The translations under genes were made by a program, and so were the position numbers. The notes under the pieces are model-generated. The model saw only the letters and a program-made list of their open reading frames with translations. It was not told the origin of the DNA and did not search any database. Shown here piece after piece: positions 53,318-62,232 of a stretch of DNA of 64,000 nt. Within the stretch, counting starts at the first letter, position 1. The number at the start of each line of letters is the position of its first letter. Source of the DNA: Bradyrhizobium sp. SRS-191 (GTDB taxonomy: Bacteria > Pseudomonadota > Alphaproteobacteria > Rhizobiales > Xanthobacteraceae). The stretch spans positions 1-64,000 of the forward strand of contig NZ_JANBVS010000011.1 of NCBI RefSeq assembly GCF_024586915.1, read 5' to 3'.

Positions 53318-54793
53318 TCAGGTGCCGCAGAAGGTCTGCAAGACCCGCTCCTCGGGCTGCGGCGGCTCGGCATAATCAGCCCGGTCCGGCTGGTCCTCAT
53401 AGGGCTTTGCCAGGACCGCATGGAGCTCCTCGAACGGCACGTAATCGTCGTTCTCGACCGCCGCCGTGATGACCGCCTCGATGCGGTGGTTGCGCGGGAT
53501 GAAGGCCGGATTGACCTTGCGCATGGCCGCGCGCCGCTCGGCCGGGCTCTGCGGTTCCTGGGCCAGGCGCTGCTGCCAGCGCTGAGCCCATTCGTCGAAG
53601 CCGGTGGGATCTTCGAACAGGGCCCGGACCTCGCCGAGATCGCCGCTCCCGGCGGCGTCGCTGAGCCGGCGGAAGGTGAGCGTGAAGTCGGTCTTGGCCG
53701 CGGCCATGGCGTCGAACAGCGCCTGCGCCAGCGGCTGGTCGCCTTCCGCTTGCGTGAACAGACCGAGCTTACGGCGCAGGCCCGCTTGATGCGCATCGGT
53801 GAACTGGGCGGCGAAGCCGTCGAGCGCGGCCTCGGCCTGCTTGATCGCCTGGTCCTTGTCGGCGTCGAACAGCGGCAGCAGGCATTCGGCCAGCCGGGTG
53901 AGGTTCCACAGTGCGATGCGCGGCTGGTTGGCGAAGGCATAGCGTCCGAACTCGTCGATCGACGAGAACACCTGCTTCGGGTCGTAGGCGTCCATGAAGG
54001 CGCAGGGGCCGTAATCGATGGTCTCGCCGGACACCGACGTGTTGTCGGTGTTCATGACGCCGTGGATGAAGCCGACCAGCAGCCAGTCGGCGATCAGCTT
54101 GGCCTGGCGGCTGATCACAGCGTCGAGCAGGGCGTGATACGGCCGCTCGGTGCCGGCGATATCCGGATAATGCCGGCTGATGACGTGGTCGGCGAGCCGC
54201 CGCACCGCCTCGACGTCCTGGCGGGCGGCGAAATACTGGAACGTGCCGACCCGGATGTGGCTGGTGGCGACCCGCGTCAGCACCGCGCCGGGCAGGGCGA
54301 TGCCGCGATTGACCTGCTCGCCGGTGATCACCGCCGCCAGCGAACGGGTGGTCGGGATGCCCAGCGCGGCCATCGCCTCGCTGACGATGTATTCGCGCAG
54401 CACCGGCCCCAGCGCCGCGCGGCCATCCCCGCGACGTGAGAACGGGGTGGGGCCCGAGCCCTTGAGCTGGATGTCGCGGCGGACGCCGTTCCTGTCGACG
54501 ACCTCGCCGAGCAGCACCGCCCGGCCGTCGCCGAGTTGCGGCACGAAATGCCCGAACTGGTGGCCGGCATAGGCCATCGCAATCGGCTCGGCGCCGTCAG
54601 GCACGGTCTTGCCGGCAAGGATCTCGGCGCCCTCCGGCGTCTCGAGCTCCGCCGGGTTCAGTCCGAGCTCCTCGGCCAGCGGCCGGTTCAGCTTGATGAG
54701 CCGCGGCGCGGCCACGGGGGTCGGCGCCACCCGGGCGAAGAAATTGTCGGGCAGGGTGGCGTAGGAGTTCTGGAAGGGGAAATGCACGGTCAT
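53318..54793 (-). CDS. selO: Protein adenylyltransferase SelO (YdiU)
   Basis: Pseudokinase-fold enzyme that AMPylates proteins, in E. coli mainly in redox homeostasis. 491 residues from ATG 54793, directly after GGGAGGT; the longer frame would remove this SD. The catalytic region is visible: AYAGHQFGHFVPQLGDGRAV, then IQLKGSGPTPFSRRGDGRA and VGFIHGVMNTDNTSVSGETI with the catalytic Asn-Asp, followed by DYGPCAFMD. The C-terminus ends in NPxxxPRNHR-like FIPRNHRIEAVI and a CGT tail. Divergent from aspS. Confidence 0.95.
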   Translation of the reverse strand: MTVHFPFQNSYATLPDNFFARVAPTPVAAPRLIKLNRPLAEELGLNPAELETPEGAEILAGKTVPDGAEPIAMAYAGHQFGHFVPQLGDGRAVLLGEVVDRNGVRRDIQLKGSGPTPFSRRGDGRAALGPVLREYIVSEAMAALGIPTTRSLAAVITGEQVNRGIALPGAVLTRVATSHIRVGTFQYFAARQDVEAVRRLADHVISRHYPDIAGTERPYHALLDAVISRQAKLIADWLLVGFIHGVMNTDNTSVSGETIDYGPCAFMDAYDPKQVFSSIDEFGRYAFANQPRIALWNLTRLAECLLPLFDADKDQAIKQAEAALDGFAAQFTDAHQAGLRRKLGLFTQAEGDQPLAQALFDAMAAAKTDFTLTFRRLSDAAGSGDLGEVRALFEDPTGFDEWAQRWQQRLAQEPQSPAERRAAMRKVNPAFIPRNHRIEAVITAAVENDDYVPFEELHAVLAKPYEDQPDRADYAEPPQPEERVLQTFCGT

Positions 54794-55049
54794 ACCTCCC
54801 AAGATAAGCGCAGAGACGCCGCTTTTCGAGCCCAAACGGCCGCCAGATGAGTGCTTCAGCGCCAGCCCAATTCGGCGGCAGCGCCGGTGGTTGCAATGGC
54901 TGTCGCGCCTTGCCGGGCTCCGGGGCGGAAAAGCCGTTCCTGCGGTTGCCGCGCCGGGGCGGCTCGGCTAAACCCTGCGCGCATTCGGTCACGCGCCCCT
55001 CACGGCTGCACCGATTCCCTTTTCCTCACGCCGACCATTCAGGACGACC

Positions 55050-56822
55050 ATGCATCGCTACCGGACCCATACCTGCGGCGCGCTCCGCGACAGCAACATC
55101 GGAGAGACGGTCCGGCTGTCCGGCTGGTGCCATCGCATCCGCGACCATGGCGGCGTGCTGTTCGTCGACCTGCGCGACCATTACGGCATCACCCAATGCG
55201 TCGTCGATCCCGACTCCAAGGCGTTCAGCCTCGCCGAGAAGCTGCGCTCGGAGTGGGTCGTGCGCATGGAAGGCAAGGTCCGTCACCGACCTGAAGGCAC
55301 CGAGAATGCCGAGCTGCCGACCGGCCAGGTCGAGCTCTATGTCGCCGACATCGAGGTGCTGGGCCCCGCGGCCGAGCTGCCGCTGCCGGTGTTCGGCGAG
55401 CAGGACTACCCCGAGGACATCCGGCTGAAATACCGCTTCCTCGACCTGCGCCGCGACAGGCTGCACCAGAACATCATGACCCGCGGCGCGATCATCGATT
55501 CGATGCGCCGGCGCATGAAGGAGCAGGGCTTCTTCGAATTCCAGACGCCGATCCTGACCGCGTCCTCGCCGGAGGGCGCGCGCGACTTCCTGGTGCCGTC
55601 GCGCATCCATCCCGGCAAGTTCTACGCGCTGCCGCAGGCGCCGCAGCAGTACAAGCAGCTGCTGATGATGTCAGGCTTCGACCGCTACTTCCAGATCGCG
55701 CCGTGCTTCCGCGACGAGGACCCGCGCGCCGACCGTCTGCCGGGCGAGTTCTATCAGCTCGACGTCGAGATGAGCTTCGTCGAGCAGGAGGACGTGTTCG
55801 CGGCGCTGGAGCCGGTCGTCACCGGCGTGTTCGAGGAGTTCGCCAAGGGCAAGCCGGTCACCAAGGGCTGGCCGCGCATTCCGTTCGCCGAAGCGCTGCG
55901 CAAATATGGCACCGACAAGCCCGACCTGCGCAACCCGATCGAGATGCAGGACGTCTCCGAGCACTTCCGCGGCTCCGGCTTCAAGGTGTTCGCGCGCATG
56001 CTCGAGGACCCGAAGAACCAGGTCTGGGCGATTCCCGCACCGGGCGGCGGCAGCCGCGCGTTCTGCGACCGCATGAACTCCTGGGCGCAGGGCGAAGGCC
56101 AGCCCGGCCTCGGCTACATCATGTGGCGCGAGGGCGGCGAGGGCGCAGGCCCGCTCGCCAACAACATCGGACCGGAGCGGACGGCCGCGATCCGCAGCCA
56201 GCTCGGCACCAAGGAGGGCGACGCCGCCTTCTTCGTCGCCGGCGATCCGGAGAAGTTCTGGAAGTTCGCAGGCCTCGCCCGCACCAAGGTCGGTGAGGAG
56301 CTGAACCTGATCGATAAGGACCGCTTCGCGCTGGCCTGGATCGTCGACTTCCCGATGTACGAGTACAACGAGGACGACAAGAAGGTCGACTTCTCGCACA
56401 ACCCGTTCTCGATGCCGCAGGGCGGCCTGGACGCGCTGACGACCAAGGACCCGCTGACCATCAAGGCGTTCCAGTACGACATCGCCTGCAACGGCTACGA
56501 GATCGCCTCCGGCGGCATCCGCAACCACAAGCCGGAAGCGATGGTGAAGGCGTTCGAGATCGCGGGCTATGGCGAGCAGGAGGTGGTCGACCGCTTCGGC
56601 GGCATGTATCGCGCGTTCCAGTACGGCGCCCCGCCGCATGGCGGCATGGCCGCCGGCGTCGACCGCATCGTGATGCTGCTCTGCGGCACCACCAATCTGC
56701 GCGAGATCTCGCTATTCCCGATGAACCAGCAGGCCATGGACCTCTTGATGGGCGCACCGTCGGAAGCCTCCACCAAGCAGCTCCGCGAGCTGCACATCAA
56801 GACCAGCCTGCCGAACAAGTAG
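55050..56822 (+). CDS. aspS: Aspartate-tRNA ligase
   Basis: Class II aminoacyl-tRNA synthetase charging tRNA-Asp, 590 residues, the bacterial length. The N-terminal OB anticodon-binding domain (VRLSGWCHRIRDHGGVLFVD) is followed by motif 2 (QIAPCFRDEDPRADR), the inserted GAD domain (FGVFRDK-like region around residues 280-400) and motif 3 (GAPPHGGMAAGVDRIVM). AGGACGACC precedes the ATG. In bacteria lacking AsnRS such enzymes also charge tRNA-Asn; this cannot be judged here. A hairpin spans the stop codon. Confidence 0.97.
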   Translation: MHRYRTHTCGALRDSNIGETVRLSGWCHRIRDHGGVLFVDLRDHYGITQCVVDPDSKAFSLAEKLRSEWVVRMEGKVRHRPEGTENAELPTGQVELYVADIEVLGPAAELPLPVFGEQDYPEDIRLKYRFLDLRRDRLHQNIMTRGAIIDSMRRRMKEQGFFEFQTPILTASSPEGARDFLVPSRIHPGKFYALPQAPQQYKQLLMMSGFDRYFQIAPCFRDEDPRADRLPGEFYQLDVEMSFVEQEDVFAALEPVVTGVFEEFAKGKPVTKGWPRIPFAEALRKYGTDKPDLRNPIEMQDVSEHFRGSGFKVFARMLEDPKNQVWAIPAPGGGSRAFCDRMNSWAQGEGQPGLGYIMWREGGEGAGPLANNIGPERTAAIRSQLGTKEGDAAFFVAGDPEKFWKFAGLARTKVGEELNLIDKDRFALAWIVDFPMYEYNEDDKKVDFSHNPFSMPQGGLDALTTKDPLTIKAFQYDIACNGYEIASGGIRNHKPEAMVKAFEIAGYGEQEVVDRFGGMYRAFQYGAPPHGGMAAGVDRIVMLLCGTTNLREISLFPMNQQAMDLLMGAPSEASTKQLRELHIKTSLPNK

Positions 56823-56830
56823 TTCGGCAG
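56808..56830 (+). other. Hairpin spanning the aspS stop codon
   Basis: CTGCCGAAC (56808-56816) and GTTCGGCAG (56822-56830) pair over 9 bp; the TAG stop is split between loop and stem. No U tract follows, so it may be a weak terminator or a 3'-end protecting stem. Confidence 0.45.
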
Positions 56831-56841
56831 GACGCGACTTA

Positions 56842-56930
56842 GGATGGGCAAAGCGGCCGCCGTCAGGCGGCAACGTGCCCACCATCCATCAGCGTATTCC
56901 GCCGCGAGATGGTGGGCACGGCGCTCCCGC
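56842..56930. repeat. Dispersed palindromic intergenic repeat, family D
   Basis: CGTGCCCACCATC (56874-56886) and GATGGTGGGCACG (56908-56920) are perfect 13-bp inverted arms; GGATGGGCAAAG begins the element on the left. The GTGCCCACC/GGTGGGCAC signature is, from memory, a frequent intergenic element in Rhizobiales. It lies between aspS and the cytochrome b561 gene. Confidence 0.7.
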
Positions 56931-56979
56931 AGAGTGCCGTGAGGAGAGTGCAGGGCAGCGCCGTTCCCGGCGCTCGTCC

Positions 56980-57567
56980 TCAAGCAGCCGAACGCCCCGG
57001 CAGCATCCGCGTCAGCACGCCGTCGCGGCGAACCACGTGGTGAAACAGCGCCGCTGCGACGTGCAGGGCCACGACGACCCAGGCGATCCATTTGCCGACG
57101 AAATGATGGATCGCGTCGACCGGCGGCTCGAACGCCTCCCACGACACGCCCCAGCGCGTCTCGATCCAGCCGAACAGCGCCGTCTCACGAAAGCTCGGCA
57201 GCGCGAACAGTCCGAAATCGGTCGGAGCATCGGTGCCGATATAGCCGGTCAGCGGCATGAGGATCAGCAGCGCGTAGAGTCCCCAATGCGCCGCGTGGGC
57301 GAGCATCGCCTCGGCAGGCGAGGCGTGCGGCTGATCCGGCTGCAGGTTGGCGAGCCGCCACAGCAGGCGCGGCAACACCGACAGGCCGACGATCATGCCC
57401 AACACCCAATGGATGTTGAGCACCGGCAGGACTTCAGGCGCAGTGTCGTCCATGAACCAGATGACGTAGTACACCACTGCATAGGCCGCGATGAACGCCG
57501 CTGCGCTGGTCCAATGGAAGACCTTGGCGACCGCGCCGAACTCCAGCTTGGTATTCTTCCACGGCAT
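56980..57567 (-). CDS. cybB: Cytochrome b561
   Basis: 195-residue inner membrane diheme protein of the CybB family, thought to move electrons between ubiquinol and periplasmic acceptors. Four spans are visible with paired histidines in or near them: KVFHWTSA, LNIHWVLGM, LAHAAHWGLYALL and WVVVALHVAAALFHH. The family C-terminus VRRDGVLTRMLPG is intact. Single gene, convergent with aspS, with a family D repeat between them. Confidence 0.92.
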   Translation of the reverse strand: MPWKNTKLEFGAVAKVFHWTSAAAFIAAYAVVYYVIWFMDDTAPEVLPVLNIHWVLGMIVGLSVLPRLLWRLANLQPDQPHASPAEAMLAHAAHWGLYALLILMPLTGYIGTDAPTDFGLFALPSFRETALFGWIETRWGVSWEAFEPPVDAIHHFVGKWIAWVVVALHVAAALFHHVVRRDGVLTRMLPGRSAA

Positions 57568-58158
57568 TCCAGGTCCCCTCGCAAATCACGCCGCACCGCA
57601 GCTGACGACTGCTGCTATCGTCAAACCAGCGGCGCAGCCAGCGGCCAGCGCCGCTACCGAGCGGCTGCCCGGGTCAATTTCCTCTCACCGGCTCGTTATC
57701 GATTGCGAGCTGCGGCATGTCGTCGCCGGCCGTCAGGGCGCGAGCTCGGACGCAAGATGACCCAGCGTTGAAGGCGTCGCCGCGCATTTGACGGTCTCGC
57801 GTTAAGGCTGGTTAAGACTGCTGACAACTTCATCGCGATGTCCGATGGCGTCCACACCGGGTTGGACGCGTCGCAGCGCGCTGCGCCGGCGCCATCGTCC
57901 GGCCGGCGAGGGCGGTCATCGCGCAACACGGCAAACCGTTGATTCCGAGAACTAATCGCGCATGCCGGCTGTTAGTTCAGCGCGGTACGCGCAGCGGCTC
58001 CTCGCGTCGTCGCGCGGGCTGCAGCGCGGCGAGTTCCAGGCGAGACCGATCGGACGAATGGATGTTGCGGTGTCATGCAACCCGTCCTTAATAGGATTGC
58101 TGTCTGACTCATGTAGTGAACATGGCCAACCAATCAGAAGAAAACGGATAGTTCAAAT
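57568..58158. other. Long intergenic region before the orphan binding protein
   Basis: About 590 bp, the longest gap in the window. Frames at 57696-57929 (minus) and 57962-58162 (plus) are Arg/Ser-rich and unconvincing. No tRNA, repeat or terminator was found. Promoters for cybB and the binding protein should be at its two ends. Confidence 0.4.
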
Positions 58159-59712
58159 ATGACCGTTCGCTGGTGTGCGCTCCTTCTCGGTACCTGCTTC
58201 CTCGCTCCTTCCGCTTCCGCTCTCGCCATTTCCCCCGATACCGTTCGTGATCTCGCCTCCCGGGTCGGCCCGGTGGTCGGCCAGGCCGCGACCTGCCGCG
58301 AGATCGCCCAGGGGCGTGTCCAGACCATCATCGATCAGTTCAGTGAGGTGATCCGCCAGGGCTCGTCGAACACTGGCGAGCGCGACGGGCTGATCCGCAG
58401 CTTCAACAGCTACATCGCCGAGGGTCGCGGCCGCGTCGCATCCTCGCAGGTGAATTGCCAGACCGCTGAACGTCAATTGGCCGAGCTCGAGCGGTCGCTC
58501 GGCCAGCAGCAGTCGGCGGCACCCAGCCTGTCCTTCGCGCTGGCGCCCTCGACGGCGGCGGCGTCGACGCAGCCCACCGCCAACCTTCCGCCGCCGCTGC
58601 CGCGCGGCGTCAGCGAGACTGAGATTCGTTTCGGTACCGTGATTCCGTTCTCGGGTGTCCGCAAGGAGTCCGCCCGCCAGATGAAGGTCGGCATCGAGAC
58701 GGCATTCAGCCGCGCCAACGATGCCGGCGGCATCAATGGCCGCAAGCTGCGGCTGATCGCGGCCGACGACGCCTATGATCCGACCAAGACGATCGGCGCG
58801 ATGACGCAGCTCTACGACAAGGAGCAGGTGTTCGGCTTCATCGGCAACATGGGCACCGCCAACAATGCGCTGGCGATCCCATACGCGCTGGAGCGGCGGG
58901 CGCTGTTCTTCGCGCCCTATAGCGGCTCCGCCGTCGTGCGCCGCGATCCGCCCGACCGCTACGTCTTCAACTACCGTGCGAGCTACGCGGAGGAGACCGC
59001 TGCGATCGTCAACTACCTGATGAAGGTCAAGCGCATCCCAGCGAAGCAGATCGCTGTGTTCGCGCAGAACGATGCCTATGGCGACGATGGCGCCAACGGC
59101 GTCGCCAAGGCCTTCCGCGCGCACGGCATCACCGATCCGATCATCCGCTACGGCTTCCCGCGCGGTTCGCTGGATGTTGACGAGGCGGTCAACCAGTTGA
59201 AGGCGCAGAAGCCCGCGATCAAAGCCGTCATCATGATCGCGACCGACCGCGCGGCGGCGAAGTTCATCGAGAAGACTCACGACGCCGCGCCTGGACTGAT
59301 TTACGCCAACATCTCCGCCGTCGGATCGACCTCGCTCGCAGCGGAGCTGAAACTGCTCGGCCCGAAATACACCAAGAACGTGATCGTGACGCAGGGCGTG
59401 CCATCGGTGGCCGGCTATTCGAGCCTTGTGCTCGACTACAAGACGGCGCTGTCGAAGTACTTCCCCGGCGAGGAGCCGGACTACACCTCGCTCGAAGGCT
59501 TCATCTCCGCCAGCATCCTGATCCAGGCGCTGAAGCAGACGACGCCACTCGAGACCGAGCGTCTGGTCGATACGCTGGAGTCGATGCAGAGCATCGATGT
59601 CGGCCTCGGCAGCAAGCTGTCGTTCGGCCGCGCCGAGCACCAGGCCTCGCACAAGATCTGGGGCACCACGCTCGACGAGACCGGCACCTACCAGGCCATC
59701 GAGCTGGAGTAG
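58159..59712 (+). CDS. Orphan branched-chain amino acid ABC-type substrate-binding protein with N-terminal domain
   Basis: 517 residues. A signal peptide (WCALLLGTCFLAPSASALA) precedes an unusual 130-residue N-terminal region with two Cys (TCREIAQGRV and VNCQTAERQLAELE, likely helical) and a Pro/Ala linker. The periplasmic-binding domain (about 145-517) has the Leu/Ile/Val-family pattern: IRFGTVIPFSGVRKESARQM, DAGGINGRKLRLIAADDAYD, IGNMGTANNALAIPYAL and NDAYGDDGANGV. No permease or ATPase genes are near, so it may serve another transporter or act as a sensor. The ligand is unknown. Confidence 0.85.
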   Translation: MTVRWCALLLGTCFLAPSASALAISPDTVRDLASRVGPVVGQAATCREIAQGRVQTIIDQFSEVIRQGSSNTGERDGLIRSFNSYIAEGRGRVASSQVNCQTAERQLAELERSLGQQQSAAPSLSFALAPSTAAASTQPTANLPPPLPRGVSETEIRFGTVIPFSGVRKESARQMKVGIETAFSRANDAGGINGRKLRLIAADDAYDPTKTIGAMTQLYDKEQVFGFIGNMGTANNALAIPYALERRALFFAPYSGSAVVRRDPPDRYVFNYRASYAEETAAIVNYLMKVKRIPAKQIAVFAQNDAYGDDGANGVAKAFRAHGITDPIIRYGFPRGSLDVDEAVNQLKAQKPAIKAVIMIATDRAAAKFIEKTHDAAPGLIYANISAVGSTSLAAELKLLGPKYTKNVIVTQGVPSVAGYSSLVLDYKTALSKYFPGEEPDYTSLEGFISASILIQALKQTTPLETERLVDTLESMQSIDVGLGSKLSFGRAEHQASHKIWGTTLDETGTYQAIELE

Positions 59713-59720
59713 GGCGACCT

Positions 59721-59743
59721 GCGCGGCGGCTCACCCGCCGCGC
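59721..59743. terminator. GC hairpin between convergent genes
   Basis: GCGCGGCGG (59721-59729) and CCGCCGCGC (59735-59743) form a perfect 9-bp stem with loop CTCAC. It lies between the binding-protein stop and the convergent reductase stop. There is no U tract on either side. Confidence 0.5.
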
Positions 59744-59762
59744 AATCTCCCGAAGGCGCTGA

Positions 59763-60611
59763 TCAGCCGGCCAGCGCCTCGGTGACCGCCTCCCGCAACG
59801 ACTGGGTCGGCCGTCCGATCAGCCGCGACAGCGTGCGGCTGTCGTCCCGCAACACGCCGGATGCGACGCCCTGCGCCTCGACCTCGGCCAGCATCGCCGC
59901 GATCGGCGGCGGCAGCCCGGCGCGTTCGTAGAAGGCCGCGTGCGCGGCCTCGGTGAGGTTCTGATAGACGACGGGCTCCGCGCTTTGATCCGCGGCCTCG
60001 GCCGCGAGCTCCGCCAGCGTATGCGCCCGATCGCCGGCGAGCTCATAGGTCTGGCCGTCATGACCGGCGCCGGTGAGCACGGCCACCGCGGCATCGGCAA
60101 AGTCCCGCCGCGACGCCCACGAGATCGGCGCCTCGCCGGCGCTGCCGATGAGAACGCCGTGGCCGAGCGCCAGGCCCAGGGTCGCGGTGTGGTTCTCCCA
60201 GTACCAGCCGTTGCGCAGGATGGTGTAAGCGAGCCCGGATTCCCTGATCGCGCGCTCGGTTTCGACGTGGTCCCGGGCGAAGCCGGGCGTCCATTGCCCG
60301 GCATGCAGCAGGCTGGTGTAGACGATGTGTCCGACGCCGGCCCGCTTCGCGGCCGCGATCACATTGGCATGCTCGGCCTGGCGCGTGCCGAACGCGTTCG
60401 ACGAGATCAGCAGGAGCTTGCTCACGCCGGACAGGGCACGCTCGAGCCCCGCGGGATCGGCATAGTCGCCGGCGCGGCTGGCGACGCCCAGGTCGGCCGC
60501 CTTGCCGGGATCGCGGACGATCGCGACGATCTCCGGAGAGGGCAGGCGCTCGCGCAGCCGCGCGATGACCTTCCGTCCGAGCTGTCCGGTCGCTCCGGTG
60601 ACTGCGTACAT
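59763..60611 (-). CDS. NmrA-like NAD(P)H:quinone reductase family protein
   Basis: 282-residue atypical SDR from ATG 60611 (MYAVTGATGQLGRKVIARL), which is preceded by CAGGAGC. The dinucleotide motif is GATGQLG (6-12). KLLLISSNAFGTRQAEHANVI and YTSLLHA are shared with QOR2/NmrA proteins, which lack the usual Tyr-Lys pair. It likely reduces quinones or senses NADP redox state. It is 28 bp downstream of the pirin gene, as the last gene of azoR-pirin-nmrA under a divergent LysR. Confidence 0.88.
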   Translation of the reverse strand: MYAVTGATGQLGRKVIARLRERLPSPEIVAIVRDPGKAADLGVASRAGDYADPAGLERALSGVSKLLLISSNAFGTRQAEHANVIAAAKRAGVGHIVYTSLLHAGQWTPGFARDHVETERAIRESGLAYTILRNGWYWENHTATLGLALGHGVLIGSAGEAPISWASRRDFADAAVAVLTGAGHDGQTYELAGDRAHTLAELAAEAADQSAEPVVYQNLTEAAHAAFYERAGLPPPIAAMLAEVEAQGVASGVLRDDSRTLSRLIGRPTQSLREAVTEALAG

Positions 60612-60639
60612 CTGAAAGCTCCTGTGAGAAAATGGTCGA

Positions 60640-61476
60640 TTACAGCGGCGCCAGCCGCCCCATGCCGCCGGCGCGATAGCGCGCATGGGCGGCGGCGATC
60701 CCGGCTTCGCTGCTCATGATGAAGGGGCCGTCGACGACGATCGGCTCCTGCACGTCAGGCCCGGACATGATGACGAGCTGGGCTGCGCCATCGGCCCCAA
60801 GCGTCGCGCGCCCGTCGCCGCGCAAGGCAATCGCTTGCCCTGCGGCGAGATCGCGATGCGTGCCATCGTTCGCGATGGCGAGGCCGCCCTGCACGACGTA
60901 GATGATGGCGACGTGGCCCGGCGTCAGGGTGTAGCCGAGCCCCTGGCGCAACGTGACATCGAGCAACGTGAAGCGCTCGGTGGGCACCAGCGGCGAGGCG
61001 ACGTCGTTGAACGCACCGACGACCACGCGGACGCGATCGCCGTCGCCGCTGGTCCATTCCGGCACCTCGTTGCCGGCGATATGAAGCATACGCGGCGCGC
61101 AGAGCTCGTTGGCCGCGCTGAGGTTGACGAATAGCTGTAGCCCGTGAAGCTCCTGGTCGCCGGCCGGGATCTCGTGATGCAGGACGCCGCTGCCGGCCTC
61201 CGTCCAGACGATGCCGCCGGCGCCGACGGTGACATCGTTGCCGAGCGAGTCGCGGCTGCGCAGGCCGCCCGCCGAATCCGCAAACACATAGGTGACGGCC
61301 GAGAAGCCGGCATGCGGATGCGGCGGGAACGGCCGGCCGCTCACCCTGAAATCATCGAGGACGAGTACCGGCGAGCCGACAGCTCCGAGCGCCGCCAGCT
61401 CCACGGCCTTGACCAGGAAGCGCCCGGCCGTGCCGCGCGTCTGCGCCGATGCGATGGAGGAGAACATGATGGCCAT
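60640..61476 (-). CDS. Pirin family protein
   Basis: 278-residue bicupin. The N-terminal metal site is recognisable: RPFPPHPHAGFSAVTYVF with two His, and later VLHHEIPAGDQELHGLQLFVN. Bacterial pirins include quercetin dioxygenases and redox regulators; the activity here is not known. It lies between azoR (39 bp upstream) and the NmrA-type gene (28 bp downstream), a set that looks like a quinone/electrophile response operon. Confidence 0.9.
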   Translation of the reverse strand: MAIMFSSIASAQTRGTAGRFLVKAVELAALGAVGSPVLVLDDFRVSGRPFPPHPHAGFSAVTYVFADSAGGLRSRDSLGNDVTVGAGGIVWTEAGSGVLHHEIPAGDQELHGLQLFVNLSAANELCAPRMLHIAGNEVPEWTSGDGDRVRVVVGAFNDVASPLVPTERFTLLDVTLRQGLGYTLTPGHVAIIYVVQGGLAIANDGTHRDLAAGQAIALRGDGRATLGADGAAQLVIMSGPDVQEPIVVDGPFIMSSEAGIAAAHARYRAGGMGRLAPL

Positions 61477-61515
61477 GGGGAGTGCTCGCGAGCTTGAACC
61501 GATCGATGGAAGCGG

Positions 61516-62118
61516 TCAGGCGGCGAGCGTCAGGGCCTGCGCCTTGGCGGCCTCGATCGCCTTCGCGCGCGCTTCCGGCCCCATCGCGACGCCTTCGGCG
61601 CGCACGAAGACGATGTCGGAAATGCCGAGGAAGCCGAAGAACGCCTGCAGGTAGGTCTCCTGGTGGTCGAGCGCGGCGATCGGCGATCCCGCGCTGAAGA
61701 TGCCGCCGCGCGCGGAGGCGATGATGAGCTTCTTGCCCTTGCACAGGCCGACCGGACCGGTCTCGCCGTACATGAAGGTCTTGCCCGGCACGGCGAGGCG
61801 GTCGATCCAGGCCTTGAGCTGCGAGGGAACGCCGAAATTGTACATCGGCGCGCCGATCACGACGATGTCGGCGGCGAGGAACTGCTCCATCGCTTGGAGG
61901 CCGTCCTGGACGTCCTGCTGCAGGCCCGCGTCGGCGGTGCCGCCCTGCATGGCCGCGAGATGCGCGCCGGTGAGATGCGTGACCGGCTCCGCAGCGAGGT
62001 CGCGGTAGCCGGTCTCCGCCGCGCCGGCCTTGGTCAGGGCGGCTACGATCTCGGCCGACAGCAGGCGGGTGACCGAGCCGGGGCCGGCAACGCTGGAATC
62101 GATGTGAAGCAGCTTCAT
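61516..62118 (-). CDS. azoR: FMN-dependent NADH-azoreductase
   Basis: 200-residue flavodoxin-fold enzyme reducing azo dyes and quinones. Motifs are MKLLHIDSSVAGPGSVTRLL (phosphate loop), ADIVVIGAPMYNFGVPSQLKAW and KLIIASARGG. ATG 62118 is preceded by GGAGACC. It is the first gene of azoR-pirin-nmrA and divergent from a LysR gene, a common arrangement in which the regulator senses quinone or azo stress. Confidence 0.93.
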   Translation of the reverse strand: MKLLHIDSSVAGPGSVTRLLSAEIVAALTKAGAAETGYRDLAAEPVTHLTGAHLAAMQGGTADAGLQQDVQDGLQAMEQFLAADIVVIGAPMYNFGVPSQLKAWIDRLAVPGKTFMYGETGPVGLCKGKKLIIASARGGIFSAGSPIAALDHQETYLQAFFGFLGISDIVFVRAEGVAMGPEARAKAIEAAKAQALTLAA

Positions 62119-62201
62119 GGGAGGTCTCCGGTTACGGCAGCGTCGCCGCCTTTCGTTGGGAACCATGAGCGGTTGCGATAAATCGGAAAAGACAATATAT
62201 T

Positions 62202-62214
62202 TGGATATTATCCA
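62202..62214. promoter_or_regulatory. LysR box between azoR and its regulator
   Basis: TGGATATTATCCA is a perfect inverted repeat (TGGAT-ATT-ATCCA) with T-N11-A spacing, the canonical LysR recognition pattern. It lies 18 bp before the LysR start and 84 bp before azoR, suited to repression of the regulator and activation of azoR. Confidence 0.7.
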
Positions 62215-62232
62215 TCGGATTGAGCGATAGAC

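Noticed and set aside
57696..58162. Small frames (77 and 66 residues) in the gap before the binding protein
   Set aside because: Arg/Ser-rich, no helix or signal pattern, and no SD.
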